This document shows, piece after piece, positions 45,560 through 57,465 of a stretch of DNA of 64,000 nucleotides (positions are counted from its first letter, which is position 1; every line of letters begins with the position of its first letter). This DNA comes from Delphinus delphis (taxonomy: Eukaryota > Chordata > Mammalia > Artiodactyla > Delphinidae). A program made the translations under genes and the position numbers. The notes under the pieces were generated by a model. It saw only the letters and a program-made list of their open reading frames with translations, did not search any database and was not told the origin of the DNA. The stretch is from assembly GCF_949987515.2 (NCBI RefSeq), contig NC_082684.1, positions 46,962,006 to 47,026,005 of the forward strand, in the 5' to 3' direction.

Positions 45560-46310
45560 TACAAGCAAAAACCCCCACTAAGTGCCCTGCTGCTGAATTT
45601 CTTTAAAAGAAAGGCAGTCTTTCCTGCAAGTATCCCTTAAGTTCCAGTCTTCTTTTGAGATTGTCAAATCACACTAGGAAAAACATCCTGCCAAGAGGCA
45701 ACTTCAAAAGAAAGTCATTATTTTTTAGATAAATCTGCTGGTAATTAGGTTAGACCTCTCTGAGCTGATTTCTAAATTCAGGAGCATTTAGAGAAGGAGC
45801 ATGCAGGTAAATACAACAGAATAAAGAGATTGTATGCACCCCAAGTGGAGGATTCTAGGTTTGCGCTCCTTCTGTGGGTATTGTGTTGATGTAGGAGGGT
45901 TAATAGAGCGTTAGACTGGGGCTCTAGAGTTTTATGATATACAAAAATATAAAAGTCAGTGAAGCAAATGCTGTACAACGGAGGGAAAAGGGATAAGCTT
46001 GATCCAGAAATATTTTGGAGGGTGGAGACATTCCAAGCATACCATTCCATGACTATGCCAATGGAATGTGGGCACAGCACAAGAACAATGTCCAAGGCTG
46101 GAGAGCTTTAGAGGACCAGGGAAATTCTGAGTGAAAAACACAAAGCAGTGAAGAACATCACCCTCTGCTCCCAACCAAGTTTCCCTGTTTACAGATTGAA
46201 TTGTGAATTCTGAGTGAATTTTAGGTCCATTGGACTATGGATTCCAAAATTTGGTACCAAATAATTATAGATACATTTTTCAAATGTACAGCTCTCCTCT
46301 GGCATCTCTC
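45560..46310. other. Unassigned sequence
   Basis: No gene recognised. A minus frame at 45,778-46,095 (105 codons) has no recognisable domain and overlaps another frame at 45,956-46,174. Confidence 0.5.

Positions 46311-46315
<5 letters not shown>

Positions 46316-46348
<33 letters not shown>
46316..46348. repeat. (CA)n microsatellite
   Basis: About 16 uninterrupted CA units, preceded by a CTCTCTCTTT stretch. Confidence 0.95.
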
Positions 46349-46349
<1 letters not shown>

Positions 46350-46574
46350 AACTTATTACATTTAAATCCCAAACTAGAAATTTTGTCTCTTTCCATTATC
46401 TTTGACTCCAGGTGGGTAAGCTGCCATAATGAAACTTTACCAATTAAAAAAATAAACATTTATATGGACAGATTTTCCATATTAATCATGGAAATTTGTT
46501 CCCAAATTCCTTGAATAAAGTTTATTTGCTTGCTGTAATGGTTGTTGGTTTTTCTTCATTAGTGTTTGTGATCA

Positions 46575-46594
46575 TTCAAGACATGAAAAGATTT
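46575..46594. repeat. Target-site duplication of L1-C, left
   Basis: TTCAAGACATGAAAAGATTT matches 47,401-47,420 at 19 of 20 bases. Confidence 0.95.
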
Positions 46595-47400
46595 GGGGGT
46601 TTTTTGGATCTTATTCTTTTTTTTAATTGAAGTACAGATTTACTGCTGTACAGCAAAGTGATTCAGCTATACATACACATGCATTCTTTTTTCTTTACAT
46701 TTTTTTCCATTATGGTTCATCATAGGATACTGAATATAGTTCTCTGCTATACAGTAGGACCTTGCTCTTTACCCATTCTGTATATAAAAACTTACATCTG
46801 CTAACCCCACCCTCCCACTCCATCCCTTTTCCAACCCCCTCCCCCTTGGCAGCCACCAGTCTGTTCTCTATATCCATGATTCTGTTTCTGTTTCATAGAT
46901 AGGTTCATTTGTGTCATATTTTAGAATCCACATATAAGTGATATCATATGGTATTTGTCTTTCTCTTTCTGACTTACTTCACTTAGCATGATAATCTCTA
47001 GTAGCATCCATGTTGCTGTAAATGGCATTATTTCATTCTTTTTATGGCTGAGTAATATTCTATTGTATATATGTACCACATCTTAGGTTGTTTCCCTGTC
47101 TTGGCTGTTGTAAATAGTGCTGCTATGAATATAGGGGTGCATGTATTTTTTTGAATTATAGTTTTGTCCGGATATATGCCCAGGAGTGGGATTTCTAGAT
47201 CATATGGTAATTCTATTTTTAGTTTTCTGAGGAACCTCTGTACTGTTTTCCACAGTGGCTGTACCAACTTACATTCCCACCAACAGTGTAGGAGGGTTCC
47301 CTTTTCTCCACACCCCCTCCAACATTTGTTATTTGTAGACTTTTAATGATGGTCATTCTGATTGGTGTGAGGTGGTACCTCATTGTAGTTTTGATTGCAT
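46595..47400 (-). mobile_element. L1-C: 5'-truncated LINE-1, antisense
   Basis: The element keeps only the end of ORF2 and the 3'UTR. The minus frame at 47,028-47,267 ends with IEYYSAIKRMK, the ORF2 C-terminal signature. The 3' tail is an 8-A run (46,617-46,624) followed by 22 extra bases before the left target-site copy. On the minus strand the right flank shows a perfect TT/AAAA nick site. Typical 5'-truncated target-primed insertion. Confidence 0.93.
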
Positions 47401-47420
47401 TTCAAGACATGAGAAGATTT
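47401..47420. repeat. Target-site duplication of L1-C, right
   Basis: TTCAAGACATGAGAAGATTT is the partner of 46,575-46,594, with one mismatch. Confidence 0.95.
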
Positions 47421-47741
47421 TAATTTGAAAGACCCCTGTCATGCCCAAGAACTATATTGGCCTATAGTTTGTGGATATGGTTGTGTCTGTTTGCAGTAGT
47501 TTATCTTCATTCTGCTCTGTAAATAAACTGAACAAATGAGGAGACACTTGGATGTCCAAAAAGGACTGAAGATTTTTCAATAAAAAGTTCAGTCAAATGT
47601 CTTTCAAAAAATACTTTGCAGACTATTTTACTAAAGAAGCATTCCTTTTTCCTTTTTTAACTTGATAATCTATTTAACTGAAGAAGAGCAATTCAGTTTA
47701 TGGCAAAGAACCATTCAGGAGGTTGCCTGGAGGTGGGAAGA

Positions 47742-47928
47742 CTCAGTGTTTCTCAAAGGTGAGGTGTAGCTCACCTCTATCAGAATGCCCTGGGGAGCTT
47801 TTAAAACTTCAGATATTTAGGCCCCCCCTCCAGCCCTACTGAGTCCAGATCTCTGGGTGGGACTCAGAAGCTGCATATTTAATGAGCTCTGCAGGTGATT
47901 CTTATGTATCTTAAAAAGTAAGGGGTCT
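47742..47928 (+). mobile_element. MER5/MER58-like hAT fragment
   Basis: CTCAGTGTTTCTCAAAGGTG opens like a hAT-Charlie terminus. Then come CCCTGGGGAGCTTTTAAAAC, CTGAGTCCAGATCTCTGGGTG and GGTGATTCTTATGTA, as in MER5/MER58. The right terminus is eroded. Confidence 0.7.
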
Positions 47929-48343
47929 CTTCAAAGTGGAAATTAGTAGTTATGTCATAAAAGCCAGTAGTGCCTTCTGCCCTGGCACTTTTCTAGCATT
48001 GACGAAGGGGTCAATGGTACATTGCCTTTGAAAAAATTCCAGTTTGAATGAAGAGCAAGTCATTTTCCCTCTTCTCAATGTTTTCTCCTAGCTCTGTTTT
48101 CCTCCAGGGGCTCAATTGTCCAGCCTTCTTCACAGAGAATAGCATTTGGAGTTGAGCAGCTCCCAAAACATTGTCATTATTATTTTTGGTCCTTGTTTGT
48201 TCCTAATATCTCTGCATTGCTGATCAGTGACCATGATCTGCACTTTCAGGCAAGAAAAAGAACACATTCTAGCAGCTGAGTCACCTGACAGTTACCAGGT
48301 ATGAAGTAGATCTCAGTCTCTGACAACACCTTCTGTTGGGCAG

Positions 48344-48525
48344 TGGTTCTTAAACTTGGGTGCACATTGGAACTTCCTGGGAAGGTTTAAAACTCCCAAT
48401 GCCTAGGCCATACCCCTGACCAATGTCATCAGAGCCTCTGAAGTAGGACCCAGGCATTAGTACTTTGATAAACACCCCTGGTGATGCCAGGGTGCAACTT
48501 AGGCCAAGAGCCATGGTTCTGGGGA
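48344..48525 (+). mobile_element. MER5-like hAT fragment
   Basis: GCAGTGGTTCTTAAACTTGG, CACATTGGAACTTCCTGGGA and CTGGTGATGCCAGGGTGCAAC match MER5-type wording. It ends near an AAGAGCCATGG segment. No clear 8-bp duplication. Confidence 0.7.
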
Positions 48526-48529
48526 CATC

Positions 48530-50055
48530 TGTAGAAAGTGCCTTGAGGCCTTTAGACCACCTTAGGCTGATCATCAATATTTTTCTTTACAGGTGTCACT
48601 TTTCCTATTTTCCGGTACACCCTAGAAGGACGAGAAAGTTTAGGAGATATTTCTTACAGAAATTTCTTCCTGGAAGAGAATTTTAAAGGTTCTTTAGAGT
48701 GTTCAGCCACCATTACAGGAGACCCAGTACACATGTGTAGTCTTAACCACAGTGTGCACTACCCCTGCACACCTATGAAACTACCCTACGCCAACCCTTC
48801 ACTTTGTCTGTTTCAAGATAATCTACGAAATTTATCAGTTTGGGGCTCTTTGCTGTCTTCTCAAGAGCCAGTAACAGATCTCCAGTGAGCTGAAACAGGG
48901 AAAGTTGTTTTAAACCATTGACTGCTTAATAAATTAGCACTAGACGGCTCTTTGCCTAATTTATCTCTGAAAGCCAGTTTCCCAGGGTATCAGAGCAATA
49001 CCACAAGAAAAATTATTTCCATTAAACACCACAAAAATGTCTTTCCTGTGATACTTCACTGAAAGGGTGACATGTACGAGATTCTCAGTCACAAAACAGG
49101 AAAGAAATGTTTGAAAGTTAAATTAAAAAGTAAAGCACAGTTAGGATTTTATTGAGCTTAAGCCCCATTCCTACCCCCTAAACATATAAATCTGTTCTGT
49201 GTTCTGTGTCTCCCACTCAGATGGGTGATAAATTTTGGATGCTGAATTCTTATGTCTCTAAAAATAACGTTTACCTAAAGTGAAGTGCAACATCTGGGTC
49301 CATTGAAGGAGCATGAAGTGGCCTTTCAGGTTAATTATTTGTGTGGCCAGGTTAGGTTTCCCAGCCCTGAAAATGATACTGGTTTTGTTTCTCTTGGCCC
49401 CTGCCCACCACAGGTAAAGAATACTGTCCCAGTGACTTTCCCATAGACCTATTCCTTCATGCAGAATGTTGCCATCAGTGCCCTGACACTGAGGAAATGG
49501 AATATTTTCCATCTGCTCCCTGAGCTGAGGACCTGCTGTGCCTGGAGGTCTCTTGGTTATTTGGTTAGAAATAGACTGAAGAGTCCCCCCAGTGCTGTCA
49601 TAGTGGATGCCATCAGAACAGATCATGGGTCTCTAGTATTCTCAAAGGAGTGTTTCTCTCTGCTGTTCTCATCAAACGCGTGTCTACTTCTCTACTCCAG
49701 AAAGTGGATTGAGATGGTCCATATGCATCTTTAGACACTGCCTGAGTAGGCTGGCATTAGATTTATCAAAATAAGAACTCTTAATCCCCTTTTATACCTC
49801 TCAAGTCCATATTCCAAAACAGGCTGATACCGTGGAAAAAGAAGCCTTATGAAGGAATGGGGCAAGAGCAACCAGCTGTCCAGGGTGATCCTGGGAAATT
49901 ATGGTCTTTCTTTCCTTTTTTTTATGGATAACATCACAGACAGTCTTGAAATAAATTTTTTAAATCTCTAGATCTTTGTATAAATTTGAGTCCAAACATT
50001 TGTATCCACAACATAAATTTTTCCAGGCACTGACTCAAGACCCGGGAGCTATCTT
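48530..50055. other. Unassigned sequence
   Basis: No gene or repeat named. The minus frame at 49,258-49,626 (122 codons) and an overlapping plus frame at 49,459-49,734 lack recognisable domains, and I do not call them. Confidence 0.5.
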
Positions 50056-50210
50056 TTCATTTTTCCCCTCTTCCCTACCAAATTCTGTTTGTTATTTCTT
50101 CTCTTCTTTTCCACTTTCTTGGCCACTAACTCACTTTAAGTCTTAATGCTTCATTTTAGTCTATTATAAAAGGCTTCTAACTCATCCTCAAACTTTTAGC
50201 CTTTCAAAAT

Positions 50211-50223
50211 TAAAGGCCATTCT
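50211..50223. repeat. Target-site duplication, left copy
   Basis: TAAAGGCCATTCT is identical to 50,584-50,596. Confidence 0.93.
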
Positions 50224-50583
50224 TTTTTTAAAAAATTTATTTAATTTGTTTATTTATTTTTTGGCTGTGTTGGGTCTTCACTGCTGCACATGGGCTTTCT
50301 CTAGTTGCAGCGAGTGGGACTACTCTTCATTGTGGTGCGCGGGCTTCTCATTGCAGTGGCTTCTCTTGTTGTGGAGCGTGGGCTCTAGGTGTGCGGGCTT
50401 CAGTAGTTGTGGCACAGGGGCTCAGTAGTTGTGGCTCGTGGTCTCTAGAGTGCAGGCTCAGTAGTTGTAGCACACGGGCTTAGTTGCTCCGCGGCATGTG
50501 GGATCTTCCCAGACCAGGGCTCGAACCCGTGTCCCCTGCATTGACAGGCGGATGCTTAACCACTGCGCCACCAGGGAGGTCCC
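50224..50583 (-). mobile_element. CHR-family SINE, long form, minus strand
   Basis: The minus strand starts GGGACCTCCCTGGTGGCGCA and has the B box GGTTCGAGCCC near 50,515-50,525. It carries the degenerate 'GAGCC..CAACTACTGAG' repeats and ends in a long A/T-rich tail with AAATAAATAAACAAATTAA-like text. It is 360 bp with a perfect 13-bp target-site duplication, and belongs to the same class as 9,564-9,914. Confidence 0.93.
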
Positions 50584-50596
50584 TAAAGGCCATTCT
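50584..50596. repeat. Target-site duplication, right copy
   Basis: TAAAGGCCATTCT is the perfect partner of 50,211-50,223. Confidence 0.93.
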
Positions 50597-50792
50597 ATAC
50601 ACCACCACCAGAGCAAGCTTCTTGGATTATTGCTTTGCTCAAATCACTTCTGTATTTAAGCTTTTGTAATGATTCTCCCATTGACTACTGAATAAAATCA
50701 TGGCAATTTATCCTGGTGTTCAAGGTCTTTTAAAGTTTGGTTCCAAATTATGTTTCCCATGTTCCAGCCAAATGACACCTTCACACCCCCTC

Positions 50793-51009
50793 TTTTTTTT
50801 TTTTTAAATTTTTTATTGCGGTACATGGGCCTCTCACTGTTGTGGCCTCTCCCGTTGCGGAGCACAGGCTCTGGATGCTCAGGCTCAGCGGCCATGGCTC
50901 ACGGGCCCAGCCTCTCCGCGGCATGTGGGACCCTCCCGGACCCGGGCACGAACCCGTGTCCCCTGAATCGGCAGGCGGATGCTCAACCACTGCGCCACCA
51001 GGGAAGCCC
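50793..51009 (-). mobile_element. CHR-family SINE (young type), minus strand
   Basis: The minus strand starts GGGCTTCCCTGGTGGCGCAG, has the B box GGTTCGTGCCC and the GGCCACAACAGTGAGAGGCC segment, and ends in A13. The short flanking copy ACCCCCTC (50,785-50,792 and 51,010-51,017) serves as the target-site duplication. It closely matches the copy at 37,509-37,711, so both belong to one recent subfamily. Confidence 0.92.
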
Positions 51010-51359
51010 ACCCCCTCATTTTTTAACCTCATCTTGTTCTTGCTTACTTCTGGCTCGTATCATCTGAACTGTCCTTCCCTTCATCTGTCCTTGATGAAAT
51101 CTTGCTTTTCCTCCAAAATCCAACTCAGAAGCTCCCTCTTTCTTTCATAAAGCCTTTCATGGCCACTTTACTCAGAAGTTTTCTTTGCTTTCCTGTCCTC
51201 AAACATTTGATTAGGGCTACTCTCAGGTCCCATAACAGGCATTGTCTTGTACTGTAGTTATTTGGGTACCTAGTTTAGCTTTCTCATTGGGTTTCACTTT
51301 ATGGAAGGCGTGAACATGCCTTGTACATGTTGGATGATAAATGAATAAATGAAAAGAAT

Positions 51360-52235
51360 CAGTTAAATACTACCTCCTTCCCTTCCTAATCCTTATACTG
51401 AAAAAGTGTGGTTTAGAGAACAGGCACTGGAGAAATCTCTAGTACATCTAGTTTGAAGACAGTCACTGGACCTAAGGATGTAGATTAATGGTGAGGAGAC
51501 CTTAGCACATCTGAGTTTAGACTAGTTTCCACAGACCATCTATGTGTTCAGAGGCTTATCTGAATGAATAGATCCTCCCAGATCTTTGGAATTTCAGGGA
51601 TGGAAGGGGGCAGAGGTGTGGGCCTTTTAAGTCATAAAATATGTATATAAAAAAATTTAACCAGAAATTGCATAACTTTCTGAAATTTTGAGGCTCAAAG
51701 CTGGCAAGTATGTGGTGTAGATGGCCTAGGAACTGCTGAGTGGGTTCACCTTTGGCATGCTTCCTCCGGAAACCTGGCTACAAGACTTGGGCAAATCATG
51801 AGTTTACAGGCTGAAAGGCAAAAGACACTTAAAAAAATACTTCAAAGGATTAAAATGGTGCAACAAATGCCCAGTCCTGGTCAGCCTATTTGCATCACAA
51901 GATGGCTTAATACCCGGGAATAGTAGGCCCTTAAAAACAAACTCCTCTTTACTCAAATTATTTTTGCAGGCTGCGATTCTGGGTAAATGCAAGCCATCAC
52001 ATTTTGTATAAACTGTTATGTATAATTGTTTATACATAATAGCAACGTAAATCTGGCCCTCTGTTTCTCTTATTTGCCACAGTATTATGACTGTGTTAAC
52101 ATTAACAAAGTGAAGAAGTCATTCAAAGAGTGCAGGTGAAGGTGAATTAACTGGATAATACCAGCCCCCAAGTTTTTCCCTTTCTTTAATAGCAAGTATT
52201 GAGATCTGAACTTGTCAATAATTATCTGTATTGTC
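51360..52235. other. Unassigned sequence
   Basis: No gene or named repeat seen. An 8-nt palindromic phrase near 52,015 (TTATGTATAATTG...TTATACATAATAG) is a weak inverted repeat. Confidence 0.5.
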
Positions 52236-52239
52236 TCTT

Positions 52240-52400
52240 AATTTCACTTTGCTTAGGTAGTCTCAGTTTTTGATTTGTAACATGAGAGTAATAGTAATTT
52301 TAACTATCCCATGGGGTTATAATGAGGATTAAATTACAAAGATGAAAAGTATATTTAGAAAGTACTTTGTACCTTCTGAAGCACTGCACGTGTGTTTGCC
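52240..52400 (+). mobile_element. MIR SINE
   Basis: Text such as GATTTGTAACATGAGAGTAATAG, CCCATGGGGTTATAATGAGG and AAAGTACTTTGTACC with CACTGCACG follows MIR in plus orientation (canonical: TAAAATGGGGATAATA...GGATTAAATGAG...). Confidence 0.7.
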
Positions 52401-52498
52401 TGTTACAGGTATATATGTGTTATTCAGATAAGGCAGTTGATTACGCTCTGGCCTGTATTTGATCCACTGAGCCATACTCCTCTTCAGATCATTTTAAG

Positions 52499-52566
52499 TT
52501 TGGATGGGTGGATAGGTAGACAGATGGGTGGACAATGAATGGATAGATGGATAGATGGATGGATGT
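52499..52566. repeat. (GGAT/GATA)n tetranucleotide repeat
   Basis: Degenerate TGGATGGGTGGATAGG units become a cleaner GGATAGATGGATAGATGGAT at the right. Confidence 0.9.
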
Positions 52567-52569
52567 ATA

Positions 52570-54115
52570 AATATATGTATTCATATATATTCTATTTTAA
52601 ATATACATAATTAACAATTATACTTAATCGGATAATAAACAACTTAGAAGTAAATCCAAAGTAGGAGATTAGGTTGAATGGATTTTACAAATACTGTTTG
52701 TGTGGTTTTAAACATAATTTTAGATTCTTTCAGTACTTTGAAAAATGTCCTCTAAAGCAGTGCTTTCTAAAAATCTATGAACCCATGCTGGTACATAAAC
52801 TGTTTGTTCCCAGTAGCAATGATAATAAACCTACAGGCTAGTTCACTACTTTTTTTTTCTCCCTAAAAGTTTCTTGGTTTGTGTTCTGGCACAAGCTCTT
52901 TAAGTTCTCATGCACTGGCAAGTTGACTAATAATACAGTACAGTACACTAATAGTATAGTAATACTACTGTCAACTGTAGTAGCACTGTTCTGATGGCAG
53001 GTTTACTATTCGTTCATTCACTCAGCAGGCATTTATTGAGCACCATATTAGTTAACATAATGGTAGAGGTTATAACAAATAAGTCCTGAAGTTAACATAA
53101 TAGAAACCCATTTTTCAGATATATCACAGTCTGCTCAATTGTTCTTGGTCTGGTGCTCTTCTATGTGGTTTTTGGGAAAACAGCTCTTTCTGTTTTGTGA
53201 CTCACTCTTTTATAGTCTGCAGAGTCCTCTTCATTTAGCTAGCAATTGAAAAAGAGATGACAGGGAAGGCGTAGCCCCTTATTAGCCATGTCAAGAGTGA
53301 CATGCATCGCTTCTGCTCACATTCTCTTGAGACAAGTGTCCTCCCTTTCCCCGAGGCAGAGGGACTGGAAAATATAATCCCTGGCTTTGTGGATACTTCC
53401 CAGCATTAACACTTCATTAGGGAAGGGGAGCAAAAAATTCCAGTGGTCACCTAAACTAGGGCTTCTCAAACCATCTGAGGTGAAGGACCAATTCTGTTTT
53501 TTAAAATGTTAAATCTATCACAGCCTGATAATTGGGGGGAAAAAAAACTATAAAAATAAATTACTAGAAAAAGAAAATAAACCGAAGATATACAAAATAC
53601 AAGTCCAGTTTTTAAATTATTAGATTCAGCAGACATAAAATTAGCATACGGTTTCTCTACTTAGCTCGTAGAGGACTGGTAGCACCACACACAGACTGGC
53701 ACTATCCTTACCACACTTGAGTTGCACTGTTCTAGACTCTGGAGTTAAAATCAATAGGGAACATTTTTCTCATGTAGGGAAATATAATAAACAAATTAAT
53801 AAATAAGATAATTTTAGGTAGTGATAAGCATTATGAAGATATGTTACCAGCAGAAGTGACCCAGCATCTTCTGGAGAGGACTTCTTGAGGAAAATCTTTA
53901 TCATGATCAAGATAGAACATCAGATTCAGGAAAATGTATTTAGAACAAAAAGATGCAACCATGTTTAAATGTATGTGTTATGCTTCATTTTCATTTCTGA
54001 TTTCAAAATTTTCGTAAGGATTCAGGATCTAGCCCCTTTAAAAAAAACAGGAGGTAAAGAAGAAATGTTTTAAGCTTCTTATCCTCTTTTCCTAAGATAA
54101 CATACACATTAATGA
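52570..54115. other. Unassigned sequence with ancient-repeat traces
   Basis: No gene seen. TTCATTCACTCAGCAGGCATTTATTGAGCACC at 53,014-53,045 and AATAAACAAATTAATAAATAAG with TAGTGATAAGCATTATGAAGA at 53,787-53,840 are phrases of widespread old mammalian repeats. They are separated by unplaced sequence, so I do not assign a family. The text at 53,290-53,330 vaguely resembles an old LTR. Confidence 0.45.
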
Positions 54116-54429
54116 TTTTTATAACAGTTTTATTGAGATATAATTCACAAACCATACAATTAAGTAATTTAAAGCATGCAATTAATGGTTTATAGTATAT
54201 TTACAGATGTATACAATGATCACCATATCCAATTTTAGAATGTTATCATTATCTAAAAAAAAAAAAAAACCCAACTCTGTACCCTTTAGCTATCAAACTC
54301 CTGTTACCCATTGCCCCCAGCCCTAAGCAACTATTAATCTAGTTTCTGTCTTTATATATTTGCATATTCTTGACATTTTATATAAATTAAATCATATAAT
54401 GTCTGATCTTTTGTGACTGACTTCTTTCA

Positions 54430-57115
54430 CTTAATGTTTTCAAGGTTCAGCTGTGTTGTAGCACATATCACTACTTCATTCCTTTTTATGGGGGAATAAT
54501 ATTTCATTGTATGGATATACCATATTGTGTTTATCCATTCATCAATCAATGGACATTTGGGTTTTTTTCCACCTTTGGCTATTATGAATAATGCTGCTAT
54601 AAATGTTTGTGTGAGTCCTCCAGCCATGTTCTTCTTTTTCAAGATTGTTTTGGTTATTATGGATCCCTTGCAATTCCATATGAATTTTAGGAATGTCTTA
54701 TTAATTTCTACAGAGAAGCCAGATAGGATTCATAGAGGGATTGTGTTGAATGTATAGATTAAATTAGGGAATATTGGCTTCATAACAACGTTAAGTCTTC
54801 TGATCCATGAACCTGGGATATTTCAATTTATTTATGTTTTCTTTAACAGTGATTCATAATTTTCAGAATATAAGTTTTGCAATTTTGTTAAATTTATTCC
54901 TAAATATTTTACTCTTTTTGATGCTTTGTAAATGGAATTTTTTAACTTCATTTTTGGATTGTTCATTACAAGTGTATAGAAATACAATTGATTTTTGTAT
55001 ATTGATCTTGTATCTTATAACCTTGATGACTTATTTATTATTCAAATAGTTGTTAGTGGATTCCTTAAGATTTTCTATGTACAGGTTCATGTCATCTGCA
55101 AATAAAGATAGTTTTACTTTTTCTTTTCTAGTCTAGATGCCTTTTATATCTTTTACTTGCCTAATTACCCTGGTTTGAACCTCCAGTATAATGCTGAACA
55201 GAAGTGGCAAAAGTGGACATCCTTGTCTTATTCCTGAACTTCGGGAGAGAGCATCCAGTCTTCTACTATTAAGTATGATGTTTGCTATGGGATTTTGTAG
55301 ATCACTTTATCAAGTTAAGAGTTTCCTTCAATTCCTAGTTTGTTAAGTGTTTCTATCATGAAAGCATTTTGGATTCTGTCAGATGCTTTTTACTTCATCT
55401 ATTGAGATGATTAAGTGGTTTTTGTTTTTTATCTTACTGATATGGTGTGTTACATAAATTGATTTTCAGATGTTAAACCAACCTTGCATCCTGGGATAAG
55501 TCCCAATTGGTCATGGTTTATAATTCTTTTTATATGGTGCTGGATTTGGTTTGCTAGTATTTTGTTGAAGATTTTTGTGTCCATATTCATAAGAGATACT
55601 GGTACGTAGTTGTCTTTTCTGTGATATTTTTGTCTGGTTTTGGTTTCAGAGTAATACTGGCTTCATAGAGTAAGTTGGAAAATGTTCCCTTCTTTTGTAC
55701 TTTTTGAAGAATTGATATTAATTCTTCTTCAAGTGTTTTGAAGAAATCGCCAGTGAAGCTCTCTGGGGCATGGCTTTTCTTTGTGCATACTTTTGATTAT
55801 TAATTTAATCTCTTTTCTTGCTATAAGTATATTCAGATTTTCTATTTCTTCTTGAGTCAGTTGCAGTAGTTTGTATCTTTCTAGGAGTTTGTCCATTTCA
55901 TCTAAGTTGTCTAATTTATTGGCATACAGTTGTTCATATGGGATTGTTTATAATCCTTTTTATTACTGTATGTTCAGTAGTAATGCCCTTTCTTTCACTT
56001 CTGAATCTAGTAATTTGACTCTTCTCCCTTTTCTTCCTCAATAAATCTAGCTAAAGATTTTTCAATTTTGTTAGTCTTTTCAAAGAACCAGTTTTTCGTG
56101 TCATTGATTTTCTCTATTGCTTTTCTATTCCCTATTTCATTAATTTTCAACTAATCTTTATTATTTTCTTCCTTCTGCTTGCTTTGGGTATAGTTTGCTC
56201 AACTTTTTCCAGTGTCATAAGGTGGAAGTTTAAGTTATTGATTTGAGATCTTTCTTGTTTTTTAATTTAGGTATTTACAGCTATAAATTTCCCTTTTAGC
56301 GCTGATTTCTCTGCATCCCATACATTTTGATATGTTGTATCTCCATTTTCATTCATCCCAAAATCTTCTGTATTTTCTATTTTGAATTCCTCCTTGAAGC
56401 ATCAATAATTTGGAGTTTGTTGATTAGTTTTCACATATTTGTGAATTTCCAATTTTTTTCTGTTTTTGATTTGTAATTTCATTCTATTATAGTCAGAGAA
56501 CATATTAGTACTATTTTCACTCATTTAAATTTATCAAGGTTTGTTTTATGGACTAACATATGGTCTATCTGGGGAAATGTTCCATGTGCACTCAAGAAGA
56601 ATGTATATTCTGCTGTTATTGGGTGGAGTGTTCTACAGATGTATGTTGGATATCATTGACTTACAGTGTTGCTCAAATCTTCTATTACCTTGATCTTCTG
56701 CTTCTGTTCTATCCATTATTTAAATAGAATACTGACGTCTCTGACTACTCTTGTTGAATTGTCTTTCTCCCTTTGTTTGCTTTATGATTTTGGTACTCTG
56801 TTTCTAGGGTCATATATGTTTATAATTGTAATGTCTTCCTGATGGATTTTTCTTCTTATACAATGTCCCTCTTTATTGCTGGTAGTGTTTTTGTGTTTTA
56901 AGGTCTCTTTTGTCTATTAGTATAGTCATCCCAGTTTTCCTGTGGTTGCTGTTTGCATGATATATTGTTTTACATCCTTTCAATTTATTTGTATCTTTGA
57001 ATATATAATATGTCTCCCACAGAGAGCATATAGTGGGATCCTATTTTTTTAATCCAGTATGGCAATTTCTGCCTTTTGCATGGGTTTTTATACCATTCAC
57101 ATTTAATGTTATTAT
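54430..57115 (-). pseudogene. L1-D ORF2 remnant
   Basis: Ordered minus-strand homology to ORF2 can be read in several frames. The C-terminal MKYYSPIKRNE motif lies in a frame open over 54,427-54,642. The RT palm is near 55,091-55,102, where the codons still spell FADD. The endonuclease end is near 56,560-57,115, where the DNA matches the L1-A/B text 'TGTATATTCTGCTG'. Stops and indels are frequent; the longest minus frame is about 70 codons. The plus-strand frames here are shadows. Confidence 0.8.
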
Positions 57116-57375
57116 TGATGTAGTTGGATTTGTGTTTGCCATTTTACTTTCTTCTTTATATTTTGTTTTTTGTTTCTTTGTTCCTCCTTTACTGCTTTCT
57201 TTTGCACTAAGTGAATATTTTCTAATGTATCATTTAAATTCTTTCATGATTTTTTCACTATTTTTGAGTTGTTTCCTTAGAGGTTGCTTTAGTGCTTATC
57301 ATATACATCTTAGCTTATCAGAATCAACTTCATGTTGCCACAAACTTAATCTTAGTGAGATATAGAAGCATTATT

Positions 57376-57465
57376 TCTATATATTTGTATTTGTTATATA
57401 TTTGTATTTGTATATATATTTGTATTTGTTATATATTTGTATTTGTATTTGTTATATATATTATT
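57376..57465. repeat. (TATTTG/TATA)n low-complexity repeat
   Basis: TATATTTGTATTTGTTATAT-type units recur four times across 90 bp within L1-D, between ORF2 and ORF1. Confidence 0.85.

Larger units (their letters stand above)
50060..51355 (+). mobile_element. L2 LINE 3' part, split by two CHR SINEs
   Basis: L2 wording appears before, between and after the two SINEs. Examples are TCTTCTCTTCTTTTCCACTT (50,098 on), CAAATCACTTCTGTATTTAAG and TGGTGTTCAAGGTCTTTTAA (50,640-50,735), and CTGTCCTTCCCTTCATCTGTCC then CATAAAGCCTTTCATGGCC (51,068-51,165). The end GATAAATGAATAAATG is at 51,336-51,351. The L2 is old and non-coding, and both SINEs landed in it later. Confidence 0.7.

Noticed and set aside
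54427..54757. Small plus-strand frames such as 54,527-54,757 as genes
   Set aside because: They are antisense shadows of the L1-D ORF2 C-terminal region.
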